A stretch of DNA of 64,000 nucleotides, from NCBI GenBank assembly GCA_021498125.1, contig JAIZWL010000002.1, positions 208,165-272,164 on the forward strand. Direction: 5' to 3'. Shown piece by piece: positions 53,477 to 61,891 of this stretch (within the stretch, counting starts at the first letter, position 1; each line of letters starts with the position of its first letter). The notes under the pieces are model-generated. The model had not been told where the DNA came from, ran no database searches, and saw only the letters and a list, made by a program, of their open reading frames with translations. The stretch is from Candidatus Thorarchaeota archaeon (GTDB lineage Archaea > Asgardarchaeota > Thorarchaeia > Thorarchaeales > Thorarchaeaceae). The position numbers and the translations under genes are program-made.

Positions 53477-54748
53477 TCACGCAACCTTTGCCGTGATCAC
53501 CGCATCCGCCTCAACCGCATCAATCAATGCCTTTCCCTGTTTGGTGCGGATTCTTATGGAACTCTCACCATTTCGCCCTATCACTGTAGTAAAGAGGTAC
53601 TCGTTGTCTGCATAGACCTCCACACGTTGCTTGGCATATTTTTTGCCTGCACTGAGCGTGATCTTCTTCTTTGTATAACTCACCGAAACCGGGACGGTCT
53701 CTCCTGTCTGTCCTCTTCTATATTCTCGCTGTGCGGCTGGTCTTCTGACTCCTCTCTCCCCTCTGACAGGAGTCACCACTCTCTCTCCACCAAAGGTGAA
53801 CATCTCGTATTCGAGAACTCCCTCTTCAAAGTCACGGACCTCTACAACTGGTCTTGCAAGGTCTCGTTGGGAACTGCTCATTCCTGTGGGGAGCTTGACC
53901 TTGAGCGATAAGGATGAGACCTTGGCGACACGCCCCGCCTCGATGTGAATGACCGTGTCTACCGTGCTTGGGACCTGTCCCAGTTCGACCCGCCCCCCAT
54001 GTGTCAATCTCTGGATCGCATCGATTGCGGATCCTGCATGAACAACTCCGACCATGCCCACTCCTGCCGAACGAAGGTCCGAATACGCTTGAAAGTCGGA
54101 GTTCTTGCGTAGTTCGTCGTAGACTACATAGTCTGGTCTGACAAGAAGCAAGATATCTGCGGCCTTCTCCATACTACCATCCAGTGGTGAATATTGCACA
54201 ATCGCCTCACTGACCTGAAGGTCACGCGGTTGCTCCAGTGTCTTGACCACATTCCCCTGTGAACTGTAAAACTCCGCCAGTGCGGCAGCAAATGTGCTCT
54301 TTCCGGAGCCCGGCGACCCTGAAACGAGAATCCCCTCGGCTCGGGTCTCAAGCCGTTTCATCAACTTGGGACTCAAATGATAGTCTTCGATCGAGAGCTT
54401 GATGATCGGCCGGATCGCAGATATCTCATATTTGTCTGCAAACGGCGGCATGGCTATGGCAATTCGCAGGTTGCGCAGTTGGACGACCGCTGCGCCCTCC
54501 TCCTCGATCTCAATAAACGAGTTTCTGTCATTTCTGGCGCTCTCCATGATCGCATTTGCAAGGAGGTCTAGTTCCTCATGTGTCAATATCTCATCTGACA
54601 GGTCAACGAGTGACCAGTCTCCGGGAGCACCTCGCTTAGCCCGTGGAGGATTGTTCTCAATAAGATGAACGCTCATTGTATGTTGGTCGAAGTAGGACTC
54701 TAAGACAGAGATGTCCCCCTCATCATCGTACCAGTCACTCATTCTCAT
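53477..54748 (-). CDS. PilT/VirB11-type ATPase with C-terminal KH-like region, no PIN domain
   Basis: Resembles the archaeal PIN-ATPase (PINA) family but lacks the N-terminal PIN nuclease. Residues 1-120 are a small domain typical of secretion-type ATPases. Walker A is GSPGSGKST (143-151), Walker B-like VRPDYVVYDELRK, and the His-box region GVGMVGVVHAGS. A Lys/Arg-rich C-terminal region with beta segments (GKKYAKQRVEVYADNEYLF, about 350-420) may be the nucleic-acid-binding KH-like part. PINA homologues have helicase-like activity in Sulfolobus. Length 423, start overlapping the endA stop by 14 bp, so co-translated with endA. RNA or DNA remodelling is likely; pilus function is unlikely. Confidence 0.8.
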   Translation of the reverse strand: MRMSDWYDDEGDISVLESYFDQHTMSVHLIENNPPRAKRGAPGDWSLVDLSDEILTHEELDLLANAIMESARNDRNSFIEIEEEGAAVVQLRNLRIAIAMPPFADKYEISAIRPIIKLSIEDYHLSPKLMKRLETRAEGILVSGSPGSGKSTFAAALAEFYSSQGNVVKTLEQPRDLQVSEAIVQYSPLDGSMEKAADILLLVRPDYVVYDELRKNSDFQAYSDLRSAGVGMVGVVHAGSAIDAIQRLTHGGRVELGQVPSTVDTVIHIEAGRVAKVSSLSLKVKLPTGMSSSQRDLARPVVEVRDFEEGVLEYEMFTFGGERVVTPVRGERGVRRPAAQREYRRGQTGETVPVSVSYTKKKITLSAGKKYAKQRVEVYADNEYLFTTVIGRNGESSIRIRTKQGKALIDAVEADAVITAKVA

Positions 54749-55415
54749 TCGTACTCCTATTATCCAAAATGACTTGAGCCACCCGGTAAAAGTTCACCTC
54801 TCCATTCTGGTCAACTAGTGCGAAGGCCAGTTTTTTTCGGGCTGACGCAGCCGTCTGTGTGACCATGTCGAGGTCATGGAGTGATATCGGTTCCCCGTCC
54901 TTCAGCATGTAGATCAATTGATTTGCCGAGGCAGTTCCCGGTCTGTCGCCTCGCGCATATACTCGATAGCCAATTCCACCCCCAAAACCTTGACGCACAG
55001 CATATCCTCTACTTCTAAGGTCTCGAAAGACAAGATATTGCGTCCAGAGGTCTGGGTTTGTTGGGAACAGACTGTTGACAATCTCGCGAGCGCTCAGCTT
55101 CACTCCATCCGGGGTTCTGACCACGATTCGCTTTCTCTCTAAGAGATGCAGAATCTCAACAGGAAGGAGCTCAAGTTCGCCTTCCTTGAGGCGCGTGCCA
55201 TATATGCCCTGCTGTGATATTCTATCCGCATCCGGACCGGATATGTATGCCTTGCCATCACGAAACATGGCCTCTGCGGGTTCCTCTTCGACCTCCTCCT
55301 CTGGTATGGGCTTCTCAGAGTCCACTGGGGTCTCGGGTTCCTTGACGTGATCGGGGTCCGCTGGCGGTTCGTTATCCGGTTCCAACTGAATCACTCGCCT
55401 CGGTGATTTCGTCAA
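54735..55415 (-). CDS. endA: tRNA-splicing endonuclease subunit lacking the catalytic His
   Basis: Member of the EndA family that cuts bulge-helix-bulge introns. An acidic N-terminal extension of about 50 residues precedes the EndA N-domain and the nuclease domain: YLVFRDLRSRGYAVRQGFGG, YRVYARG (catalytic Tyr), then KDGEPISL and ARKKLAFALVD (catalytic Lys). Aligned without gaps against the remembered Methanocaldococcus enzyme, the catalytic His of KEHSVYLV corresponds to Ser in TASANQLI. The protein therefore looks like a structural subunit needing a catalytic paralogue elsewhere. Start TTG 55415. Overlaps the PilT-like ATPase gene. Confidence 0.85.
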   Translation of the reverse strand: MTKSPRRVIQLEPDNEPPADPDHVKEPETPVDSEKPIPEEEVEEEPAEAMFRDGKAYISGPDADRISQQGIYGTRLKEGELELLPVEILHLLERKRIVVRTPDGVKLSAREIVNSLFPTNPDLWTQYLVFRDLRSRGYAVRQGFGGGIGYRVYARGDRPGTASANQLIYMLKDGEPISLHDLDMVTQTAASARKKLAFALVDQNGEVNFYRVAQVILDNRSTNENE

Positions 55416-55484
55416 TCATGGAGTTAATAACTCTTCGAAGGTGGCTCGAAAAGACCTAAAACCTAGTCCTGCTCCTCAGAAGGT

Positions 55485-56006
55485 GTGAACGACACCGATT
55501 CCCTTGCAGCAGCCCTCCTTGACTTTCTCTCAGGCGGCCGTCGAATTGCAATATTGGGTATTGGGAATGACCTCCGTCATGATGATGGGCTTGGACCCTT
55601 TGTTGTCACCTCTCTCCATCTCTCCCATCCCTCACTTATGATCGAGAATGTTGGTTCGGTGCCCGAGGCCTTTGCCCGCCCAATTGCAGAATTTGGTGCT
55701 GACCGTGTCATCTTAGTTGATGCGGCCGATATGCGAAAGCCCGTTGGTCATACTGAGTTGATCACGAAAGATCGGATTGGTGGAATTGCAATCAGCACGC
55801 ATCACATGCCTCTCTCCTTCTTGATGCTGTACCTCGAGCAAGAGACCGGCGCAAAGACTGTGCTGCTGGGCGTCCAGCCTCAGAACATTGACTTTGGTGA
55901 GGGCCTTACCCCCGAAGTGGATCGGGTTGCTCGTAACATTATTAGTCTTCTTGACCGTGTACTGGCAGAGTATATTCGAGGAATTGACAATGTTTCGGAC
56001 AATTGA
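55485..56006 (+). CDS. hycI: hydrogenase maturation endopeptidase (HycI/HyaD family)
   Basis: Cleaves the C-terminal peptide of the [NiFe]-hydrogenase large subunit after nickel insertion. It has ILGIGNDLRHDDGLGPFVV with the first metal ligand, ENVGSVPEAFARPIAEF, LVDAADM with the second, and THHMPLSFLMLYLEQ with the conserved His. Length 173. It starts at GTG 55485. It overlaps mtnA by 17 bp. The archaeal type III/HycI-like form fits a cytoplasmic hydrogenase; the hydrogenase itself is not in the window. HypF is at 29701. Confidence 0.9.
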   Translation: MNDTDSLAAALLDFLSGGRRIAILGIGNDLRHDDGLGPFVVTSLHLSHPSLMIENVGSVPEAFARPIAEFGADRVILVDAADMRKPVGHTELITKDRIGGIAISTHHMPLSFLMLYLEQETGAKTVLLGVQPQNIDFGEGLTPEVDRVARNIISLLDRVLAEYIRGIDNVSDN

Positions 56007-57021
56007 ATGGCTCGACTCTAATACGGTTCGGCTGGTCGATCAGACAAAGCTACCACTCAAGGTCGAGTTTATCGAGACCTCAAGTCATGAGCGGATCGCT
56101 CAGGCAATCAAGATCATGGAGATACGTGGGGCTCCGGCAATTGGAGCAGCAGCAGGAATGGGCATGGCGCTTGCAGCTCTTGAGAGCGACGCCACCTCCA
56201 AAGATGCACTTCTTGCCGCTCTCGAGACCGCTGCCCAGACCCTGAATACACGGCCCACTGCTGTCAACCTCACATGGGCAACTTCTAGGATGCTTCAGGT
56301 CGCGAGGGCTACTGATGGTGATGTGGCGACCATCACCCAGAGGCTCATTGAGGAGGCAAAGGAGATTGCCGAGGAAGACATCAGGATGTGCCGTCAGATC
56401 GGTGAGAACGCGCTCTCGTTGATCAAATCGGGCTCCACTATTCAGACCATCTGTAATGCCGGTTCTCTCGCCACTGTTCATCTTGGTACTGTTGGTGCAG
56501 TGATCCGTGTCGCCCATGAGAAGTATGGGAACATTCGAGTGTATGCAGCGGAGACCCGCCCGCGACAACAGGGCGCTCGACTAACGGTGTTCGAGATGAT
56601 GGAGGACAATATCGATACCACCCTCATTACAGATGGGATGATCGGTACTGTCTTTCGAGAGGGGCGTGTTGACTGTTGCGTGGTGGGTGCTGACCGTATT
56701 CTTCGGACAGGGCACGTCACCAACAAGATCGGTACCTACACAATGGCGATCACCGCAAAATATCACGGGATCCCCTTCTATGTTGCGGCACCCACTTCTA
56801 CAGTGGATATGGAGACCGATGTCGAGAGTGTTGTCATTGAAGAGCGGTCCGCCGATGAGATCCGAGTCATCAATGGCGAATATATCACAGTCCCAACGGC
56901 CAAGGTCTATAACCCCGCCTTCGACATCACCCCTCCTGAACTGATCACCGCGATCATCACGGACCGTGGCGTTGTGATGCACCCGACCGAGGAAAAGATG
57001 CGTGAGTTGTTCGGCCAGTGA
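55990..57021 (+). CDS. mtnA: 5-methylthioribose-1-phosphate isomerase (MtnA family)
   Basis: eIF2B-like sugar-phosphate isomerase of methionine salvage; archaeal relatives also act in nucleoside degradation (ribose-1,5-bisphosphate isomerase). Features: MEIRGAPAIGAAAGMGMALA, TRPTAVNLTWATSRM (both MtnA-typical), ICNAGSLATVHLGT with the active-site Cys region, RPRQQGARLT and VVGADRILRTGHVTNKIGT with the catalytic Asp. Residue count 343. The NLTWA segment favours MtnA over eIF2B. ATG 55990 has GAGGAATT upstream; the open frame extends 34 codons into hycI. Confidence 0.9.
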   Translation: MFRTIEWLDSNTVRLVDQTKLPLKVEFIETSSHERIAQAIKIMEIRGAPAIGAAAGMGMALAALESDATSKDALLAALETAAQTLNTRPTAVNLTWATSRMLQVARATDGDVATITQRLIEEAKEIAEEDIRMCRQIGENALSLIKSGSTIQTICNAGSLATVHLGTVGAVIRVAHEKYGNIRVYAAETRPRQQGARLTVFEMMEDNIDTTLITDGMIGTVFREGRVDCCVVGADRILRTGHVTNKIGTYTMAITAKYHGIPFYVAAPTSTVDMETDVESVVIEERSADEIRVINGEYITVPTAKVYNPAFDITPPELITAIITDRGVVMHPTEEKMRELFGQ

Positions 57022-57113
57022 ATTTTGCAGCCAACAATGTCTCAGGCATCTTGATCTGGTCGTCTTCCCAATAGAAGACCTTAAAGGGAATTCGCCCTCC
57101 ATCCTCACTGCAA

Positions 57114-57218
57114 GGGCGCGTAGTCTAGTCTGGATAGGGCGCCAGCCTTCGAAGTTGGATGTCCCAGGTTCGAATCTCCACCCATCTTCTGGGTCGTGCG
57201 AGAGTCCTGGCGCGCCCG
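57114..57218 (+). tRNA. tRNA-Arg(TCG) with T-loop intron
   Basis: Acceptor GGGCGCG/CGCGCCC, anticodon stem CCAGC/GTTGG with loop CTTCGAA (anticodon TCG), discriminator G, CCA at 57219-57221. A 30-nt intron, 57175-57204, interrupts the T-loop: central helix TTCG/CGAG, bulges AAT and AGT, inner helix around CCCA/TGGG. Splicing restores CCAGG-TTCGAAT-CCTGG, an intron at 59/60 as in tRNA-Leu(TAA). Confidence 0.9.
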
Positions 57219-57226
57219 CCATCCTC

Positions 57227-57445
57227 TCATTTCTTGCCGAGTTTCTTGCTCCAGACCTCTATAAAGTACTCACGCGACCTGTCGTAGGTCCTCTCTGCAT
57301 CTTCAGGGAATAGGCATCCCGGAAGTTCATTATGTCGCCTATGATATGCTATGCAGTCGCAGCAGTAGCCTTTTCGCGAGCATCCCGGGTATGTACACGT
57401 GCAGCGGCTCAAATTTCTCTCAACGTTGCATACTCGACTGGTCAT
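57227..57445 (-). CDS. small cysteine-rich protein (DUF6485-like)
   Basis: About 72 residues with eight cysteines: CNVERNLSRCTCTYPGC, RKGYCCDCIAYHRRHNELPG, C, and a conserved end EDAERTYDRSREYFIEVW. The spacing suggests a metal-binding or redox module; I associate it with DUF6485 by memory of its pattern. Function unknown. ATG 57445 is preceded by GGTGATG; the frame opens further upstream at 57493. It lies directly after the CPBP protease gene and may be co-transcribed with it. Confidence 0.7.
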   Translation of the reverse strand: MTSRVCNVERNLSRCTCTYPGCSRKGYCCDCIAYHRRHNELPGCLFPEDAERTYDRSREYFIEVWSKKLGKK

Positions 57446-57496
57446 GATCATCACCTCATCCCATACCTCGGCACATAAAGCCTGATTGGTCACACC

Positions 57497-58222
57497 TCAT
57501 TGCACCTGTCCCTTGTATGCGGTTCTCTTCATTGCCACCTGTTCCATCCCCCATCCCACAAGATTGAATGTCATATGGATCACTATCGGAATCACAATAC
57601 TTGCGGTCATCACGAACATGATTCCCGCAATGGCCCCCAGGACTCCGGCGCCTCCTGCCATCAAGCTTGCCGACTCGCCCATCTGTCTGGCTGGCGTTAT
57701 GTGCACCAGTCCAAAGACAATTGCCGCCACAATGCAGCCAATCGATACTGGAACTGTCCCCAACCACATCACGTATGGAGCAAAATGATCAATATACTGT
57801 TGGAGGGCTCCTCTAAAGACAAACTCCTCTGCGATACTGGCAATAACGACTATGAGAATGATAAAGGTCCTGAGGTCCGGACGAGGCCTGTCTTCAGGCG
57901 CTACCTTGCTCAGCCTCGTCTGTATTCCTGTGACGATGCTCCCTGCTATCACACCTACGATCAGAGATGTGATGATGTGTTCCCAGCTCGGAAAACGGCA
58001 GCCCCACTCCGCAAGATCACCACCACTGCTGATCACAATCACTACGATTGCGGCCAGCAGTACAACCGGTCCAATTATGATATTTGAGCGCCAAGGTCGA
58101 GTCTCCATCTCTTGCAAATATCTGATTCGGTTGGTCAGCTTCATCAAGAGCATGAATGCAGTAGAATAGATTGCAAAAACAAGAATGACTCCAATGACTA
58201 TCGCAAGTACTATCTCATACAA
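57497..58222 (-). CDS. CPBP family intramembrane metalloprotease
   Basis: Rce1/CAAX-like membrane protease with about seven or eight hydrophobic helices. Catalytic motifs: EEFVFRGALQQYI (Glu-Glu pair with Arg, near residue 131), FGLVHITPARQ with a conserved His, and VIHMTFNLVGWG with the second His/Asn. 241 residues. Such proteins process prenylated or bacteriocin-like substrates or act as scaffolds; the substrate here is unknown. It overlaps nothing and reads away from tRNA-Tyr. Confidence 0.85.
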   Translation of the reverse strand: MYEIVLAIVIGVILVFAIYSTAFMLLMKLTNRIRYLQEMETRPWRSNIIIGPVVLLAAIVVIVISSGGDLAEWGCRFPSWEHIITSLIVGVIAGSIVTGIQTRLSKVAPEDRPRPDLRTFIILIVVIASIAEEFVFRGALQQYIDHFAPYVMWLGTVPVSIGCIVAAIVFGLVHITPARQMGESASLMAGGAGVLGAIAGIMFVMTASIVIPIVIHMTFNLVGWGMEQVAMKRTAYKGQVQ

Positions 58223-58399
58223 TCACTATCTCCTCCGTTCTTGCGTCGTCGATGTTCTTCCTACTGAAGATCTTCGGGTTCTTCTGTTTTCGCCAACTGA
58301 GTAAACCTTTTATGACTAGGTAATTCAGCACCTCTCGCAATATCATACCATCTCTCTCGATAACGATGGGTATTGCATTATACATTCGTCACCAATGAG

Positions 58400-58473
58400 C
58401 GGGACGTAGCTCAACCTGGCAGAGCAACGGACTGTAGATCCGTCGGTTGGGAGTTCAAGTCTCCCCGTCCCGA
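58400..58473 (+). tRNA. tRNA-Tyr(GTA)
   Basis: Acceptor CGGGACG/CGTCCCG, starting with C as archaeal tRNA-Tyr does (C1-G72). Anticodon stem ACGGA/TCCGT, loop CTGTAGA (anticodon GTA), T-arm GGGAG-TTCAAGT-CTCCC, discriminator A, CCA at 58474-58476. No intron. Confidence 0.93.
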
Positions 58474-58552
58474 CCATCTCATTTTTGGTCGTTCTATCAG
58501 TAATACGCTGTAATTACAACGTGTTTTGTAGGCTTGTTCGAACCTCTTACTG

Positions 58553-58849
58553 ATGATGAAGATGAGACCGTTAGAGACCAAGATCAAAGCGGGACTCAAG
58601 GAACAGGGCATCAATTGCCACACTGTGTTTCAGATGCCCGATCTTGATGAACCACGAGTCGTCATTGCCTTCAGTTCCAAGGAGAATCAGCGACTGACGC
58701 CCTCACGTGTGGAGCGTGCGCTCAACTCTCTTGGCGTTGGTGAGTTCAAGGCACAAGACAAGTTTCAGAGGCTCAGTGCAGCCTTTCTCCATCTTGAAGT
58801 ACGGTTTGGGGCTCGGACTGAACGTACCATTCGGACCAGTGCTGAATGA
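58553..58849 (+). CDS. uncharacterised 98-residue protein
   Basis: Small basic protein, not recognised. Two alpha/beta halves: RPLETKIKAGLKEQGINCHT with PRVVIAFSSKE, then RVERALNSLGVGEFKAQDKF and FLHLEVRFG. No cysteine cluster or obvious active site. It lies directly upstream of the SDR gene, whose open frame overlaps its stop by 4 bp (ATGA), so the two are probably co-transcribed. Confidence 0.55.
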   Translation: MMKMRPLETKIKAGLKEQGINCHTVFQMPDLDEPRVVIAFSSKENQRLTPSRVERALNSLGVGEFKAQDKFQRLSAAFLHLEVRFGARTERTIRTSAE

Positions 58850-58926
58850 CTCGAGTGCATACATTCCCACGTATCACTTTCGTAGGAGTGATATACTCCT
58901 GTTCCGACACATACTCGGTGAATAGA

Positions 58927-59682
58927 GTGGATCTGCACTTGGATGGTCGATACTTTCTTGTCACTGCGGCGTCTCGAGGTCTCGGGTTTGGTGTTGCCCA
59001 AGCGCTCGTTGCTGAAGGCGCCTCCGTGACCATCTGTAGCCGGAATGAGAAGTCGCTCCAGACTGCTGTTGCCTCACTTGGCGATCGGGCAAGCTATGTG
59101 GTCGCCGACCTGACCCGCCCTGATGATATAGTCTCGTTGATCGCAAATGTGCGCGAGACCGCCGGACGGCTTGATGGCCTCTTTGTCAATGCTGGTGGTC
59201 CTCCCCCGGGCCCCTTTGAGTCCCTCTCGGATCACGATTGGCAGTCGGCCTTTGACCTCAATCTCATGAGTGCCGTGCGGCTCACACGAGAATCGCTTCC
59301 CCTGCTTCGGGACTCGGATGCACCATCCATTCTGTACAGTACCTCGATCTCAGTAAAGGAACCGATCGATAACCTGTTGTTGTCCAATGCCGTCCGTCCA
59401 GCCGTCATCGGAATGATGCGTACGCTTGCACGGGAGCTTGCCCCCGATCCGATCCGGGTCAATGCCGTCTGTCCGGGATATGTCCGTACGGACCGTGTGA
59501 AGGAACTCCTGTCCAAGAGTCCCTCGCGCGAGGCTGAGATCGTCCGCGATATCCCCCTTGGCCGAATGGGTACTCCCGAGGAGTTTGGCGCGTTTTGTGC
59601 GTTCCTCCTCAGTCCGGCAGCTAGCTATGTGCATGGGGCGGTCCTCCTCATCGATGGCGGGCTCTATCACGGTATGATGTGA
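58927..59682 (+). CDS. short-chain dehydrogenase/reductase (SDR)
   Basis: NAD(P)-dependent oxidoreductase. Cofactor loop LVTAASRGLGFGVAQALVAE, VVADLTRPDD, NAGGPPPGPF, STSISVKEPIDNLLLSNAVR, and VCPGYVRTDRV. The classical YxxxK is replaced by the PIDNLLLSNAVRP pattern, known in a FabG-like SDR subgroup where the Tyr is absent; the substrate is unknown. GTG 58927 has GGTGA 5 nt upstream and gives the family start; the frame is open from 58846. About 252 residues. Confidence 0.85.
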   Translation: MDLHLDGRYFLVTAASRGLGFGVAQALVAEGASVTICSRNEKSLQTAVASLGDRASYVVADLTRPDDIVSLIANVRETAGRLDGLFVNAGGPPPGPFESLSDHDWQSAFDLNLMSAVRLTRESLPLLRDSDAPSILYSTSISVKEPIDNLLLSNAVRPAVIGMMRTLARELAPDPIRVNAVCPGYVRTDRVKELLSKSPSREAEIVRDIPLGRMGTPEEFGAFCAFLLSPAASYVHGAVLLIDGGLYHGMM

Positions 59683-59777
59683 TCTCATCATTCCCTCTCT
59701 CATCGCGAGAAACTACTCAGAGCGCACGGTAGTTAGTGATTACGTCTTAGACCGTTGGCCAAAAGGCGTGATTGGAA

Positions 59778-60752
59778 TCATTCCTCATCATGCCCGAGAT
59801 TCCACAGGTCCCTCTGGGCGATACGCTCTAGCGCTCTCTGAGCGTATGTGCGTATCTGTACATCCTCATCCTCTATCAGGCGCTCCAGATTTGCCGCAGC
59901 TGGCGGATACGGTGTCACACCAAGCGCCCAGACCGCCTCACGCCTGACATCAATATTTGGTGACTCAAGGGCCTCCGTTATTGCCCGGAGTATGATCTCT
60001 GACCGTTTCTCCGCGACCAGCCTGATGAGTCGCACCTGTTCCTCTGGTTCGAAGGTCCTGATCGCATTCGCCAGGCCCTGGAGTGCCCGTGTGTCATCCA
60101 TGTCCCTGAGTCCTCTGATCGCCCAGTCACGGACTTGACTTGCCCTGTCCTCTAAGGCTGCAAGAAGGCAGCAGGTGGCCTCTGGTATTGAGATCTTTGC
60201 CAAGGACCATGCAGCAGCCTGCCGCACCTCTTCATCAGGGTCTCCCAGTACTGCACACAGGGTTCCAATACTCTCGTCATCGGCCACGTTCGTGAGTGCA
60301 AAGATTGCCTCCCGCCGAAGACCGACCTCCTCCTCTCTGTCACGGACGATCCTTCGAATCCGTTGCCCATGTCCCTGTGGGTCCGTACTGGCCAAGATGT
60401 GGAGAACCCACTTTTTGCTCTCAAACTCTGCATCTTGCAGATCCAGAATCTCTGCGACCTCCGCATTGAGAATGTCGAGCCTGCTTCTGTAGAGTGCCTG
60501 TAACCCCTTTAGGTGCAATCGTGGGTTGCGGTCTCTGATCGCCAACCGAATGATCTCGATGGCAGCTCTATCAGGGAGGTGATCCACTATGTCTAGAATA
60601 AACTGTTTGGTCTTGGTGTACGTATCGCCAGCCCCAAACAGGCGGCCAAGTTCCTCTACGAACTGTGCCTCATGTTCACTGATATACTCAGCTGCACCAG
60701 CATGATCGCCACGTTCTATAGCATCAACAAGGCTCTCTATCAACTCGGTCAC
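59778..60752 (-). CDS. HEAT/PBS-lyase repeat protein
   Basis: A 324-residue helical-repeat protein. From about residue 95 the repeats have the form PDEEVRQAAAWSLAKISIPE, REEEVGLRREAIFALTNVAD and NIDVRREAVWALGVTPYPPA, each about 31 residues. Such proteins serve as scaffolds for protein interaction, or as lyases in other phyla. No catalytic residue is seen. It is near the SIS-domain gene on the same strand (gap 42 bp) and likely co-transcribed. Confidence 0.8.
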   Translation of the reverse strand: MTELIESLVDAIERGDHAGAAEYISEHEAQFVEELGRLFGAGDTYTKTKQFILDIVDHLPDRAAIEIIRLAIRDRNPRLHLKGLQALYRSRLDILNAEVAEILDLQDAEFESKKWVLHILASTDPQGHGQRIRRIVRDREEEVGLRREAIFALTNVADDESIGTLCAVLGDPDEEVRQAAAWSLAKISIPEATCCLLAALEDRASQVRDWAIRGLRDMDDTRALQGLANAIRTFEPEEQVRLIRLVAEKRSEIILRAITEALESPNIDVRREAVWALGVTPYPPAAANLERLIEDEDVQIRTYAQRALERIAQRDLWNLGHDEE

Positions 60753-60794
60753 ACATACGTCTTCACATCTGACGGTTTAGCCTTTCCTATCTGC

Positions 60795-61793
60795 CTAGTA
60801 AATCTTGAACGCCCTCGCATGAGGTAGACGGAACCACTCCTTCTCGGGAGCATATCTTCTGAGCGCATGATAGACTGCAAACTGAAGCGTGATAGTGTTC
60901 ACGAGCGCCTGCGCAAGAGGGGTCTCTATTGTTGGTGTACTGGGCGCGTGGAGGTGATACGACCTGAGTCCCAGTCTCTCCCACAGGACTCGCACAAAGG
61001 CAATGTCCCTCTCAGTGGTCGGCGTGTCGGCTATCAGGACTGCCAGATCCCCCTCCTGTGTCGGAAGGCTCCCATAATGCTGAAACTCCTCTCTCTGGAC
61101 TGCGATCCCCTGTGTGAGGGAGGTCTCGTTCATCTTCATCATTCCCAGCTGCGCAGCCACAAAGTTCGGCCCCTCAGAGATGAAATATGCCTTCTGCTCC
61201 GTACTGATCAGTTCGGAGATCACTCGCCCCTCCCCCTCTGCGGCATGAAAGATGACTCCCATTTCTCTCTTCACACTCTGCAAGTCTCTCTCATACCGTT
61301 CGCTCTTGAGCTGTCCCGCAACTCCTAGAAGGAATGCCATCGCGGCGGTGGTCGGTGCAGTCGGGATGATGTCGTAGGTCTCCACGCCTGTCTCTGTCAG
61401 CCAGCGGTCCTCTACAACGTTGTTGATCTCTCCTTGCCCGTTGTCCGTGAGTGCCAGTATGTGTGCCCCCTGGTGCGCTGCAACCTTTACTGCATCAATT
61501 GTCGCAAGGCTCCTCCCGGATGCTGTGATCCCGATCACCAGGCACCGCTCATCAAGATGAATGCGCCGTACATCCGGTGCCGGCATTGCCAGCGCATTGA
61601 ATCCCTCCTGTAGCAGGGCCCACGCTCCATACTCCGCGACTGCATACGAGTCACCACAACCTGTCAAAACGATCAATCTTTTGTCTTGAATGATGTCCGT
61701 CTCAGTCTCGCTCCCACCTGCTAAGGCCTTGGGGATTGTCCTCTCCTGCAGGTGCAACGCTCGTCCACACTGCTCGACAAAATTACTCACCAT
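60795..61793 (-). CDS. SIS-domain sugar isomerase-like protein
   Basis: Two SIS domains: LIVLTGCGDSYAVAEYGAWA with phosphosugar-binding SIS loop GITASGRSLATIDAV in the first (about 40-170), and AYFISEGPNFVAAQLGMMKM with EEFQHYGSLP in the second (about 190-320). It lacks the glutaminase domain of GlmS. Similar to the AgaS/FrlB type enzymes or to a deaminase/aldolase partner of amino-sugar catabolism. 332 residues. The substrate cannot be told from sequence. Upstream is the GC-rich unknown gene in divergent orientation. Confidence 0.8.
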   Translation of the reverse strand: MVSNFVEQCGRALHLQERTIPKALAGGSETETDIIQDKRLIVLTGCGDSYAVAEYGAWALLQEGFNALAMPAPDVRRIHLDERCLVIGITASGRSLATIDAVKVAAHQGAHILALTDNGQGEINNVVEDRWLTETGVETYDIIPTAPTTAAMAFLLGVAGQLKSERYERDLQSVKREMGVIFHAAEGEGRVISELISTEQKAYFISEGPNFVAAQLGMMKMNETSLTQGIAVQREEFQHYGSLPTQEGDLAVLIADTPTTERDIAFVRVLWERLGLRSYHLHAPSTPTIETPLAQALVNTITLQFAVYHALRRYAPEKEWFRLPHARAFKIY

Positions 61794-61891
61794 CTCTGTG
61801 ACCTCTCGACTGTACCGTTACTATTGTTACTGGGCTCGTATTCTACTCTAGTCGCTCCTTTTTAGCATGACGACTGAACGCGGACTATGGC

